Virus record (IMG/VR): IMGVR_UViG_3300037294_000216
Span: 1-21,805 of that record
Reading direction: 5' to 3' (one strand)
From: a virus
DNA length: 21,805 bases
The translations under genes and the position numbers were made by a program. Under the pieces are notes generated by a model that saw only the letters and a list, made by a program, of their open reading frames with translations, ran no database searches and had not been told where the DNA came from. Every line of letters begins with the position of its first letter. The stretch's first letter is position 1. This document shows positions 13,050-19,314 of this stretch, piece after piece.

Positions 13050-13459
13050 AAATACTTGTAATTAAAATAAACGGTAGTCTAAAGCCTTGCTATGATTCCG
13101 ACTACGAAAATTTCGCTAAAATACCAATAGGGGAACAAATAGAAATTAGCTACACTAAGCGCAGAAACCTATCCTTTCATAAAAAATACTTTGCTTTGCT
13201 TAAACTATGTTTTGAAAATCAAAGCGATTATAGGCTGTTAGAAGATATGCGACGCGATTTAATAATAACATCCGGCAGATACGACGAAATAGTAAACAAA
13301 ATTACTGGCGAGGTTTACAAACTAGCTAATTCTATAAGTTTTGGAAGTATGGACCAAAATGAGTTTACCAAACTTTACGAGGATACTAAAGGAATAATAA
13401 GTAAGTGGCTAGGGGTTTCTGATGAAAATATAGAAGAACAAATTTTACAATACTTTTAA
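13046..13459 (+). CDS. DUF1367 family phage protein
   Basis: 137 residues. The features of DUF1367 are present in order: an N-terminal NGSLKPCYDSDYE (about 10-22), then RRNLSFHKKYFALLKLCFEN (about 39-58) and an ITSG strand at 74-77. The RN...H.K.F.LL core is the most typical part. Family members are small proteins near recombination and methylase genes of tailed phages; the biochemical role is not established. It is coupled to the upstream 36-aa frame and lies in the recombination/modification block. Confidence 0.75.
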   Translation: MKILVIKINGSLKPCYDSDYENFAKIPIGEQIEISYTKRRNLSFHKKYFALLKLCFENQSDYRLLEDMRRDLIITSGRYDEIVNKITGEVYKLANSISFGSMDQNEFTKLYEDTKGIISKWLGVSDENIEEQILQYF

Positions 13460-13461
13460 TT

Positions 13462-13659
13462 ATGATAAAAACTATTGAACAACGTTTAAATGTAGCTGAT
13501 GGTTACGCAATTGAATTTGCTGATTGGTTAAATAAAGAAAGGTTTTCGCCATATGGAAATCAATGGACAGATAATAAATTATCTAAAGACCCAAACGGCA
13601 ATTGGTTGTTTTATACTTCAAAACAGCTTTATGAAATTTTTAAAAAACAAATAAAATGA
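13462..13659 (+). CDS. Hypothetical protein, 65 aa
   Basis: 65 residues that begin two bases after the DUF1367 stop and end in an ATGA overlap with the methyltransferase start. The chain has a helical N-terminus (QRLNVADGYAIEFADWLNKE) and a Trp-rich middle (NQWTDNKLSKDPNGNWLFYT) ending with a basic helix. Similar small proteins of this look (acidic start, a WLF(Y)TSKQLYEIFKK end) occur among phage early genes. Function unknown. Confidence 0.6.
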   Translation: MIKTIEQRLNVADGYAIEFADWLNKERFSPYGNQWTDNKLSKDPNGNWLFYTSKQLYEIFKKQIK

Positions 13660-14264
13660 GTAATATTTCTATAACAAACGAAGATAATATGGAGTTAATG
13701 GCTCGATACCCAGATAATTATTTCGAATTGGCAATAGTTGATCCGCCTTATGGTATTGATATTAATTCTAGCGGAACACATTTTAAAGAAAAATACGATA
13801 TAAAAGAGTGGGATAAAAGCACACCAAGTACAGAATATTTTAATGAATTAAAAAGAGTTTCTAAAAATCAAATTGTATGGGGTGGAAATTATTTTTTAGA
13901 TAGATTAGGAAATTGTAAATGTTTTATAATTTGGGATAAAAAAATAGCTGAAGATATGAGTTTTGCAATGTGCGAAATGGCTTGGACTTCTTTTAAAAAT
14001 GGTGCTAAAATATATAAAAATACAGCTACACAAATAAACAGAATACACCCAACCCAAAAACCAATTAAACTTTACGAATGGTTATTAATGAGATACGCAA
14101 AAGAAGGCGATAAAATACTTGACACACATTTAGGTAGCGGAAGTATCGCACTAGCTTGTCATAATCTTAAATTTGATTTAACTGCTTGTGAATTAGATAA
14201 AGATTACTACGATGCAAGTTTAAAAAGACTACACAATCATCAATCACAACTAACAATGTTTTAA
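13656..14264 (+). CDS. DNA adenine-type methyltransferase, beta-class order
   Basis: 202 residues. DPPY (motif IV) is at 29-32 near the N-terminus. The HPTQKP signature is at 131-136, and the S-adenosylmethionine-binding motif I, DTHLGSGSI, at 156-163, followed by ACELDKDYYD (motif II) at 177-186. This N-terminal IV to C-terminal I order is that of beta-class N6-adenine/N4-cytosine methyltransferases. There is no restriction endonuclease gene beside it, so it is an orphan phage enzyme, probably protecting the phage genome from host restriction. The small size leaves little room for a separate target-recognition domain. Confidence 0.85.
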   Translation: MSNISITNEDNMELMARYPDNYFELAIVDPPYGIDINSSGTHFKEKYDIKEWDKSTPSTEYFNELKRVSKNQIVWGGNYFLDRLGNCKCFIIWDKKIAEDMSFAMCEMAWTSFKNGAKIYKNTATQINRIHPTQKPIKLYEWLLMRYAKEGDKILDTHLGSGSIALACHNLKFDLTACELDKDYYDASLKRLHNHQSQLTMF

Positions 14265-14300
14265 GGAAAAGTTTGAAAACATAAAATAAAGGGATTAACT

Positions 14301-14945
14301 ATGAAACTAAAAAAATGTAAAGTTTGCAAAGAAAGTTTTGAGCCTAAGCAACTGTTTCAAATTTGCTGCGGGTACAAGTGCGCAATAATACACGCTAAGG
14401 AACTTAAAAGGCTAAAAGATACTAAAGAGTGGAATGCAGAAAAAAAAGTCTTAAAAGAGAAATTGACAACTCCAGATAATTATAGAGCCAAAAACTTGCA
14501 ACCCACTATAAATAAAATTGCTAGGTTTATAGATTATGGTTGCGCTTGTATTGCGACCGATAACTTTGGCAAACTTGCTGGAGGTCATAATATTTCGGTT
14601 GGAGCAAATAGGTCGACTGCATTAAACTTACATAACATTCACATTCAGAGTTTCGCATCTAATAGTTTCAAAGGTGGCGATACAATAAAATACCATAAAG
14701 GAATAGTAAAGCGTTACGGTAAAGAATATTTAGAGTTTATGGATAGATTGCATAAAACTCCGAAGATAAGTTTAAGCTATAAAGAAATGGTTGTAATAAA
14801 TACTAACGCTAAAAAGATTGCATTAACTTTATCTAAAAACTTAACTGAACTAAACCCGCAAGAAAGGATTAATTTAAGAAATCAAATTAATACAGAGTTG
14901 GGTATTTATTCAAAAGAATTTTGTATATTTGATATAACGGATTAA
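14301..14945 (+). CDS. ninG: NinG/Rap-like recombination protein
   Basis: 214 residues. The N-terminus has a cysteine zinc-binding motif, C6-x2-C9 and C22/C23-x3-C27. The central LQPTINKIARFIDYGCACIA (about 66-85) and GGHNISVGAN, then NLHNIHIQSFASN (about 93-122) follow the lambda NinG pattern, with His and Asn of an HNH-like fold. Next come GGDTIKYHKGIVKRYGKEYL. Lambda Rap/NinG is a structure-specific nuclease that acts on recombination intermediates. The C-terminal 50 residues are helical. A second promoter for the next gene lies inside its 3' end. Confidence 0.8.
   Translation: MKLKKCKVCKESFEPKQLFQICCGYKCAIIHAKELKRLKDTKEWNAEKKVLKEKLTTPDNYRAKNLQPTINKIARFIDYGCACIATDNFGKLAGGHNISVGANRSTALNLHNIHIQSFASNSFKGGDTIKYHKGIVKRYGKEYLEFMDRLHKTPKISLSYKEMVVINTNAKKIALTLSKNLTELNPQERINLRNQINTELGIYSKEFCIFDITD
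14924..14931 (+). promoter_or_regulatory. Candidate promoter inside the end of the NinG gene
   Basis: TATATTTG (14924-14931) matches the -7 box; a TTG at 14898-14900 stands 23 bases upstream, a bit far. It would make a leader that begins near 14937 and carries the structure at 14942-15012. The match falls in coding sequence, so it is weaker than the other promoters. Confidence 0.45.
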
Positions 14946-15012
14946 GGCACGTTTAACAATTTTATAAATTCCCAACTAATTGAGCGCCTTAACTCTTTTT
15001 GTTGGGTTTTTA
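14942..15012 (+). terminator. Terminator hairpin with interleaved upstream pairing (leader of the HNH gene)
   Basis: CCCAAC (14971-14976) pairs with GTTGGG (15001-15006), followed by TTTTT. Within the loop, GCCTTAA (14986-14992) is the exact complement of TTAAGGC (14942-14948) at the end of the NinG gene. The two stems interleave, so they form either an H-type pseudoknot or alternative structures. The order of segments is the same as in the leader at 8020-8110. Confidence 0.6.
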
Positions 15013-15017
15013 ATTTT

Positions 15018-15560
15018 ATGAAAAACATAGAAGTTTGGAAAGATGTAGTAGGTTTTGAATCGCTTTACCAGGTAAGTAATATTGGTAATGTAAATAGAAT
15101 TACTAAAAAAATTAAAATTAAAAACCACTTAGTTACATTTAATGAAAAACGTATGATTCCCTTAGATAATGGAATGGGTTATTTAAGATATAAACTATCT
15201 AAAAATGATAATTCAAAAAGATATATGGCGCATAGAATAGTTGCAGAGGCTTTTATTAAAAACCCAAAAGGGAAAAAATGTGTAAACCATAAAGACGGTA
15301 ATAAAAAAAATAACGATGTTAGTAATTTAGAGTGGAATACGCACAGTGAAAATACAATTCACGCATTAAAAAACGGATTAATAGTTAGGCATAAGGGAGA
15401 GAATCACGCTATGGCAAAACTAAGCAACCACCAAGTTAAAGTTATTAGGAGGTTTAAAAAAATATATCCAAAAGTTACTTGTGCTTATATTTCAAAAAGA
15501 TTTAAAGTTTCTGGTAGCGTAATAGAAAGAATAATTAAAAATAAAACTTACAAAATTTAA
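15018..15560 (+). CDS. Free-standing HNH homing endonuclease
   Basis: 180 residues. Residues 6-27 (VWKDVVGFESLYQVSN, IGNVNR) are a NUMOD4 DNA-binding module. The HNH nuclease core follows: AHRIVAEAF (71-79), CVNHKDGNKKNND (88-100) with N90-H91, then SNLEWNTHSEN (102-112). The C-terminal segment AKLSNHQVKVIRRFKK and ISKRFKVSGSVIERIIK is a helix-turn-helix for DNA contact. Such enzymes nick or cut a target and spread by homing in phage genomes. The neighbouring orphan frame at 15562-15720 may be part of a gene displaced or interrupted by its entry. Confidence 0.88.
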   Translation: MKNIEVWKDVVGFESLYQVSNIGNVNRITKKIKIKNHLVTFNEKRMIPLDNGMGYLRYKLSKNDNSKRYMAHRIVAEAFIKNPKGKKCVNHKDGNKKNNDVSNLEWNTHSENTIHALKNGLIVRHKGENHAMAKLSNHQVKVIRRFKKIYPKVTCAYISKRFKVSGSVIERIIKNKTYKI

Positions 15561-15561
15561 A

Positions 15562-15720
15562 GTGCTAGCAGACGAAACAGAAATAGAAGTATACGCCTTT
15601 CACAAAACAAAACCAACTATAAAAAAGTTAATGACTATTAAAAAGTTTAAAGAGTTGCCAAAGTCAAAAGATTATATTTATCGAGCGTATCAAATTAATT
15701 TTAATAAAAGTATTGTTTAA
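15562..15720 (+). CDS. Orphan 52-codon frame after the HNH gene, possible gene remnant
   Basis: The frame opens with GTG at 15562 and ends at 15720, inside the -33 box of the next promoter. The peptide (ADETEIEVYAFHKTKPTIKK, then SKDYIYRAYQINF) looks like a genuine protein, but it has no ATG at the start and the first ATG (15631) would leave only 29 residues. It could be a GTG-started small gene or the 3' part of a gene displaced by the HNH endonuclease. I give it low confidence. Confidence 0.35.
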   Translation: MLADETEIEVYAFHKTKPTIKKLMTIKKFKELPKSKDYIYRAYQINFNKSIV

Positions 15721-15742
15721 TAGTAAAAGTGTTGTATCTTTG
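15711..15742 (+). promoter_or_regulatory. Promoter, TATTGTTTA / TATCTTTG
   Basis: TATTGTTTA (15711-15719) and TATCTTTG (15735-15742), with 19 bases between TTG and the -7 box, the same spacing as at 3868, 9638 and 21381. It should start the operon at 15764. Confidence 0.85.
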
Positions 15743-15763
15743 TAGAAACAAAAAACAAATATT

Positions 15764-16084
15764 ATGGAAGAATTAGTAAAAGAATTAGAAAAATTAACGT
15801 TTGATGTTGTTAATTTAAAAGAAACAGATTATATTAAAATATCTGAAAGACTTTTGTTTTCAACTAATAAGGCTAAAGAATTAAGCTTGATAAAAAACTT
15901 ACCTTTTTTGAATGAAAATCAGGCTTATGCCATTTGTTTAAAAACTTATAATGATGAAGATGACATAGAAAGTTTTTATCAAGGAGATTTAGCGATTAGT
16001 GAAGTTAAAGTATATCACAAAGGAATGAGATATGTTGTACATAAAAAACGCTTCGATAAGAATTTTTATAAATTATTAGATTAA
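15764..16084 (+). CDS. Hypothetical protein, 106 aa
   Basis: First gene after the promoter, ATG in AATATT-ATG context. 106 residues with helical acidic N-terminus (EELVKELEKLTFDVVNLKE), a middle that contains LPFLNENQAYAICLKTYNDE, and a beta-like C-terminus (EVKVYHKGMRYVVHKKRF) with basic residues. No known motif. It begins a run of small coupled genes that leads to the sigma-like regulator. Confidence 0.6.
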   Translation: MEELVKELEKLTFDVVNLKETDYIKISERLLFSTNKAKELSLIKNLPFLNENQAYAICLKTYNDEDDIESFYQGDLAISEVKVYHKGMRYVVHKKRFDKNFYKLLD

Positions 16085-16090
16085 AACACT

Positions 16091-16330
16091 ATGGAATTAA
16101 AATACACTAATTATATACCGACAAAAGATTTTAAGAATGGAGCTTTAAAATTTATATCTAAGGAAAATAAAAACATTATGAAAACAGAAAAAAATCCAAA
16201 AGGAGCTGGCAGACCTAGTAAAAATTACGCACAGAAAAACCTACAAAAGAAAGTACCTTTGGAAATGTTTAGAGAATGTATTGAGGCTTTAAATGTTATC
16301 TGCAAGGATTACGAGAAAAAACATTTATAG
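16091..16330 (+). CDS. Small DNA-binding-like protein (79 aa)
   Basis: 79 residues. The motif NPKGAGRPSKNYAQKNL resembles the basic GAGRPxK start of ribbon-helix-helix or AT-hook-like proteins, followed by a helix KVPLEMFRECIEALNVICKDY. That layout suggests a small DNA-binding regulator. Two starts are possible: ATG 16091, used here, and ATG 16178, which begins exactly before the motif and would give 50 residues. The end overlaps the next GTG start as TAGTG. Confidence 0.55.
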   Translation: MELKYTNYIPTKDFKNGALKFISKENKNIMKTEKNPKGAGRPSKNYAQKNLQKKVPLEMFRECIEALNVICKDYEKKHL

Positions 16331-16587
16331 TGTTACGCAACAAAAAACAGATAGCAGACTTTCTAAAAATAGGTTATGAAACCGTAAGGTCAAGAGTTAA
16401 ATATCTAAACCTAGAACACGTAGAGAAGCAGTTTAAGCTAGGTAGAATGTATAATGATAATCAAGTAAACGAAATAAGACTTTACAAAAATAATCCTCTT
16501 GTTACAAGTCATCATATTGTTTATGTAACAAGGCAAACAACAATTTTACAAAGCAAACTAAACTTTTTAACTCTTGAACAATTATGA
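16330..16587 (+). CDS. Helix-turn-helix protein (85 aa, GTG start)
   Basis: 85 residues that begin with GTG at 16330, in a TAGTG overlap with the previous stop; no ATG is near. Residues 3-27 (RNKKQIADFLKIGYETVRSR) are a typical helix-turn-helix, followed by LNLEHVEKQFKLGRMYNDNQVNEIRLYK, as in MerR-like or DNA-binding adaptor proteins. It could be a transcription regulator for the early-to-late switch or an accessory replication protein. The stop overlaps the next start by four bases. Confidence 0.55.
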   Translation: MLRNKKQIADFLKIGYETVRSRVKYLNLEHVEKQFKLGRMYNDNQVNEIRLYKNNPLVTSHHIVYVTRQTTILQSKLNFLTLEQL

Positions 16588-16661
16588 TAAAAGCGATATT
16601 AAAATTTAGAAACGATTATGCAAACTGGATTCAAAAATTAAACTTAAAAATAAAATTATGA
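16584..16661 (+). CDS. 25-aa micro-protein with ATGA overlaps at both ends
   Basis: The frame runs 25 codons, basic and amphipathic (MIKAILKFRNDYANWIQKLN). Its ATG overlaps the preceding stop (ATGA) and its TGA overlaps the next ATG (ATGA). Two exact coupling overlaps make translation likely, perhaps mainly to carry ribosomes to the next gene. Confidence 0.45.
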   Translation: MIKAILKFRNDYANWIQKLNLKIKL

Positions 16662-17062
16662 AAACACCAACTTTAGAAGAAGTCAAAGAACATTTTAAGA
16701 ATGCTAAACAAGTTAAATGTTTATCTAGCGATAGAATTTACGACTTGACTAAGATTAAAATAATTAGAGATATACACGAATGGCCAGGCGGGTATTGGAT
16801 AGATGCGGAAGTTTCAGTAAATAATATAAAAATTGCAGATGAATGTAATTTTGCAGAAATACTTACTTACAAAGAACCATTAAAGCAAACGGTAAAAGAA
16901 TTACTAAAAGGTAGCGAGTTTGAGAATTTAAGATGGAACTTTTGTTCAGAAAGTTATTCTGAATCGAAATCTGGATTTATTACAGACAATAGAAAAATAA
17001 AACTAACCCAACAACAAGCAGAAGATATTATCGGTTATAAATTTGAAATAATAAAGTTATGA
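16658..17062 (+). CDS. Conserved phage protein, paralogue A (134 aa)
   Basis: 134 residues. It starts with TPTLEEVKEHFKNAKQVKCL, contains TYKEPLKQTVKELLKGSEFENL (about 87-108) and ends in KIKLTQQQAEDIIGYKFEIIKL. The gene at 17991 shares the start, the middle (SYKEPLKQTVKQLLKGSEFE) and the end, so it is a duplicate. The variable part between start and middle could be the specificity region. The coupling overlaps on both sides place it in the same operon. Function unknown. Confidence 0.6.
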   Translation: MKTPTLEEVKEHFKNAKQVKCLSSDRIYDLTKIKIIRDIHEWPGGYWIDAEVSVNNIKIADECNFAEILTYKEPLKQTVKELLKGSEFENLRWNFCSESYSESKSGFITDNRKIKLTQQQAEDIIGYKFEIIKL

Positions 17063-17295
17063 CAGCGAAAGAAAAGGCAAAGGATTTGTTTTATAAATTC
17101 AGACCGCTTGCGTATAAAGACGAAAGACAAGTTGGCTCGTGTAAAATAATCAAAGAAATGGAAAGCGCAAAGCAATGCGCCTTACTAGCGGTAAAAGAAA
17201 TTTTAGAACAAATACCTAATATTAATAACACACAAGAAGATTATAATAAAAGGGTTTACTATATTGAAGTTTCAGAAGAAATAAGCAAACTGTAA
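17059..17295 (+). CDS. Conserved small phage protein (78 aa)
   Basis: 78 residues. The pattern TAKEKAKDLFYKFRPLA followed by SAKQCALLAVKEILEQIP is shared by many small phage proteins that begin MT(A/P)KEKAKEL and contain AKQCAL.AV.EI. It is a soluble two-helix protein. Its start overlaps the previous stop as ATGA. Function unknown. Confidence 0.6.
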   Translation: MTAKEKAKDLFYKFRPLAYKDERQVGSCKIIKEMESAKQCALLAVKEILEQIPNINNTQEDYNKRVYYIEVSEEISKL

Positions 17296-17301
17296 AATCA
17301 T

Positions 17302-17367
17302 ATTTCTAACATATTAACATTATTAACTTATATTTGTATAACTTAATTTTATTAATATGTTAGAAAT
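17302..17367 (+). repeat. Perfect 16-bp inverted repeat around the promoter and start of the sigma-like gene
   Basis: ATTTCTAACATATTAA (17302-17317) and TTAATATGTTAGAAAT (17352-17367) are exact reverse complements with 34 bases between. The right arm contains the ATG of the gene at 17357, and the promoter box TATATTTG (17329-17336) is in the loop. On a transcript from upstream the hairpin hides the start codon; on a transcript from the local promoter, which starts after the left arm, it cannot form. It could also be an operator pair. Confidence 0.85.
17329..17336 (+). promoter_or_regulatory. Promoter of the sigma-like gene
   Basis: TATATTTG at 17329-17336 is the -7 box. The -33 region has no TATTGTTTA; TTAACATTAT (17314-17323) is nearby, close to the TTAACATTTA box at 7982. 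Transcription should begin near 17342, only about 15 bases before the ATG. Confidence 0.65.
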
Positions 17368-17773
17368 TCTTTGTTTAAAACACGATTTGTGGGTAAAGAT
17401 GGCTAGAGGTATTTGCAAAGACCAATTCTTAGCTGATGACATAGTAAGTGAAATGTATCTTAAGCTAAAAGACTACGACAAAGAACTAAACGATTTTTAT
17501 ATTTATTTCACTTTAAAGTCTGTTTGGCTAGATTGGTTAAAGTCTGAGAATAAACGTATGCACTGCGAATTAAGTGCAAACTTAGCAACCGAAGAAGAAG
17601 AACCCGATACTATTTACAAAGTTCCCGATTGCTTAACTTGGAAAGAGCGAAAGATATTAATACTTAGATACGATAACTCACTAAGGGAAATAGAAAGACG
17701 TTATAAAATAAATTTTATGACAGTTAGTAGAATAGAGAAGAAAGCAAAGATAAAAGCAAATAAAAAATTATGA
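17357..17773 (+). CDS. Sigma-70-like (ECF type) regulator
   Basis: 138 residues with the two-domain plan of small sigma factors. Region 2: LWVKMARGICKDQFLADDIV (11-30) and SEMYLKL (31-37), then YIYFTLKSVWLDWLKSENKR. Region 4: LTWKERKILILRYDNSLREI (93-112) and a final helix-turn-helix, ERRYKINFMTVSRIEKKAKI. Phages of this host group often encode such proteins to direct host RNA polymerase to later promoters. The position ahead of the terminase genes, after the early operons, fits a late switch. Some residues of region 2 are unusual, so it might be a phage regulator that binds core polymerase only partly. Its start is inside an inverted repeat. Confidence 0.75.
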   Translation: MLEILCLKHDLWVKMARGICKDQFLADDIVSEMYLKLKDYDKELNDFYIYFTLKSVWLDWLKSENKRMHCELSANLATEEEEPDTIYKVPDCLTWKERKILILRYDNSLREIERRYKINFMTVSRIEKKAKIKANKKL

Positions 17774-17994
17774 TAGCAAAACCAATATTTATAGTAAGGA
17801 TTAGCGACTGGGATTTAGACGAAAAAGAAAAAGATATTATTTCAAACAAGTTTATTGAAAATTTTAAAGATTATAATTGTTTAGTTGTTTTTGAGGACAG
17901 AGATAAGGCTGCTTTTGAATGTTATAATTATACTTTTTATGATTTCAAAATTTTTAAAAAATTAAAAGAAATGTTTTTAAATAAAAAATTATGA
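17770..17994 (+). CDS. Hypothetical phage protein, 74 aa
   Basis: 74 residues. It opens MIAKPIFIVRISDWDLD, then DIISNKFIENFKDYNCLVVF, a strand-helix-strand plan seen in small phage proteins of unknown function that start kPifivrl and contain dYhvlv. Its ATGA overlap with the sigma-like gene couples them. It may be a partner of the regulator, but there is no direct evidence. Confidence 0.6.
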   Translation: MIAKPIFIVRISDWDLDEKEKDIISNKFIENFKDYNCLVVFEDRDKAAFECYNYTFYDFKIFKKLKEMFLNKKL

Positions 17995-18413
17995 TAGCAA
18001 CAGAAAAATTTAAAAATTGTAGTTTAGATACTTACCCTTGGTATACTTCGGGTTTAAATAAAGAAAAAACAAAACCAACAATGGAAGAAGTAAGAGAACA
18101 TTTTAAGAACGCTAAAGAAGTTAAGAGTTCTTGGAGTGGAGTAGTATTTGAATATAAAGAAAAAGTTTTAGAACATACAGTATCATATTCTGATGGTTTT
18201 TTTCTTTTATGGAACGTACATAATGGTTATTCAGAAATAGTTTCTTACAAAGAACCATTAAAACAAACGGTAAAACAATTATTAAAAGGTAGCGAATTTG
18301 AGAATTTAGATTGGATATTTTATACGAAGGATTACGGCGAAAGCAGAAGAGGCTTAGTTGTTGACGGAAGAAAAATAAAACTAACACAAGAGCAAGCTGA
18401 GGATATTATTTGA
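17991..18413 (+). CDS. Paralogue B of the gene at 16658, shortened by a TGA (140 aa)
   Basis: 140 residues. The shared blocks TMEEVREHFKNAKEVK, SYKEPLKQTVKQLLKGSEFE and RKIKLTQEQAEDII match the protein at 16658. The N-terminus is about 28 residues longer. At 18411-18413 a TGA stands where paralogue A has GGT (Gly); the sequence after it, 18414-18452, is still open for 12 codons and reads YKFELIKVELIK, like the end of paralogue A. So the C-terminus was lost by a recent point change. Function unknown. Confidence 0.6.
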   Translation: MIATEKFKNCSLDTYPWYTSGLNKEKTKPTMEEVREHFKNAKEVKSSWSGVVFEYKEKVLEHTVSYSDGFFLLWNVHNGYSEIVSYKEPLKQTVKQLLKGSEFENLDWIFYTKDYGESRRGLVVDGRKIKLTQEQAEDII

Positions 18414-18458
18414 TATAAATTTGAATTAATTAAAGTAGAACTTATAAAATAAAAAATA

Positions 18459-18668
18459 ATGTTAGAATTAATTTTAATAATAATTTATGTTTTAAGTATT
18501 TTTTTAAATAGATTCTTAAATAAGAAAATTTATAAAAAAAGTTTTTATAAAGAAGATATAATTCCTTTACTTTGGTTTGTTCCTTTTATTGGAACTTTAT
18601 TTTTAATAATTAAAATACTAGAAGATTCAGATTCAAATACAAATTGGTTCAATGGTAAAAATTGGTAA
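18459..18668 (+). CDS. Small membrane protein (69 aa)
   Basis: 69 residues with two hydrophobic segments, about 2-18 (LELILIIIYVLSIFLN) and 36-52 (IPLLWFVPFIGTLFLII), separated by a basic loop (KKIYKKSFYKE) and followed by an acidic tail. The pattern is a two-helix inner-membrane protein with basic loop in the cytoplasm. It may be an accessory holin, an exclusion protein or something else. Its position far from the lysis cassette makes lysis less likely. Confidence 0.55.
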   Translation: MLELILIIIYVLSIFLNRFLNKKIYKKSFYKEDIIPLLWFVPFIGTLFLIIKILEDSDSNTNWFNGKNW

Positions 18669-18671
18669 TTA

Positions 18672-18776
18672 ATGAAACTAAGAATACATAAGAGCGTGTT
18701 TAGGCAATACTTTCTACCAATAAGTTACAATATTAAATATTCATCGTTATTAATGTGTAGTTTTTGTATGAATTAG
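18672..18776 (+). CDS. 34-aa open frame before the tRNA, doubtful
   Basis: A 34-codon frame, ATG 18672 to TAG 18776, that ends two bases before the tRNA. It begins MKLRIHKSVFRQYFLPI, which recalls the start of some phage large terminases (MKIxxxxxVFxxxYLPxL) but has no ATPase part. It may be a remnant or chance. Confidence 0.25.
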   Translation: MKLRIHKSVFRQYFLPISYNIKYSSLLMCSFCMN

Positions 18777-18778
18777 AA

Positions 18779-18851
18779 ATGCGGTAATGTTCCAAGGTAT
18801 GCGACTTGGTTTCCAACACCGAGTGGGTGGGTTCGATTCCTACACCGTATG
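18779..18851 (+). tRNA. Probable tRNA-Trp, anticodon CCA
   Basis: Acceptor arm ATGCGGT (18779-18785) pairs with ACCGTAT (18844-18850) with one G-U. The T arm is GTGGG-TTCGATT-CCTAC (18827-18843) with the conserved TTCGA loop. The anticodon stem TTGGT/ACCGA (18806-18810, 18818-18822) carries the loop TTCCAAC, so the anticodon is CCA (18813-18815) and the base 33 is T. The discriminator is G (18851), as expected for tRNA-Trp. The D arm is weak (GTT/GAC with AAGGTA in its loop) and the CCA tail is not encoded. The gene lies just before the terminase genes. Confidence 0.6.
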
Positions 18852-18888
18852 CAACTATAAATTAATTGAATAATCAAAATATATAAAA

Positions 18889-19314
18889 ATGGGTAGGTAT
18901 AAGTTAATAGAGTCACCAGATTTTTTGTGGGATTTATTTAAAAAATATAAAGAATATATAAAGAACAAGCCAATAATAGTAAAAGATTGGGTAGGTAAAG
19001 ATGCGTCTAGTGTTTATAGAGAAAAAGAAAAGCCTTTAACTATTGAGGGTTTTGAAAATTGGTTAGAGGATAATGAAATTATAACGCATTTAAGCGATTA
19101 CTTTGCTAATACTGATAAAAGATACTCTGATTTTACGACTATCTGTTCGCGTATAAAAAGAAACATTAGGCAAGACCAAATAGAAGGAGGTATGGCTGGA
19201 ATTTACAATCCAAGTATAACTCAAAGGTTGAACGGTTTGGTAGATAAAAAAGAAACGGAATTGAAAGGCTCTATTAATATTCCAAAACTTCCTGATATTG
19301 GAAACAGAATCTAA
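18889..19314 (+). CDS. terS: Terminase small subunit
   Basis: 141 residues. The region KPLTIEGFENWLEDNEII (48-65), then Y-FANTDKRYSDFTTICSRIKR (71-91) and DQIEGGMAGIYNPSITQRLN (96-115) matches the pattern of small terminase proteins of Bacteroidota phages, which bind the packaging site with a helix-turn-helix and feed DNA to the large subunit. Position directly before the large terminase agrees. The C-terminus ends in a proline-rich IPKLPDIGNRI that overlaps the next gene by 17 bases. Confidence 0.8.
   Translation: MGRYKLIESPDFLWDLFKKYKEYIKNKPIIVKDWVGKDASSVYREKEKPLTIEGFENWLEDNEIITHLSDYFANTDKRYSDFTTICSRIKRNIRQDQIEGGMAGIYNPSITQRLNGLVDKKETELKGSINIPKLPDIGNRI

Noticed and set aside
18411-18452. 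TGA read as an amino acid (recoding with the tRNA-Trp)
   Set aside because: The anticodon CCA reads UGG, not UGA, and many other genes here end with TGA, including exact ATGA overlaps.
18672-18776. 34-aa frame as the start of a second terminase
   Set aside because: Only a vague resemblance in the first residues, no Walker motifs, and a complete large terminase follows.
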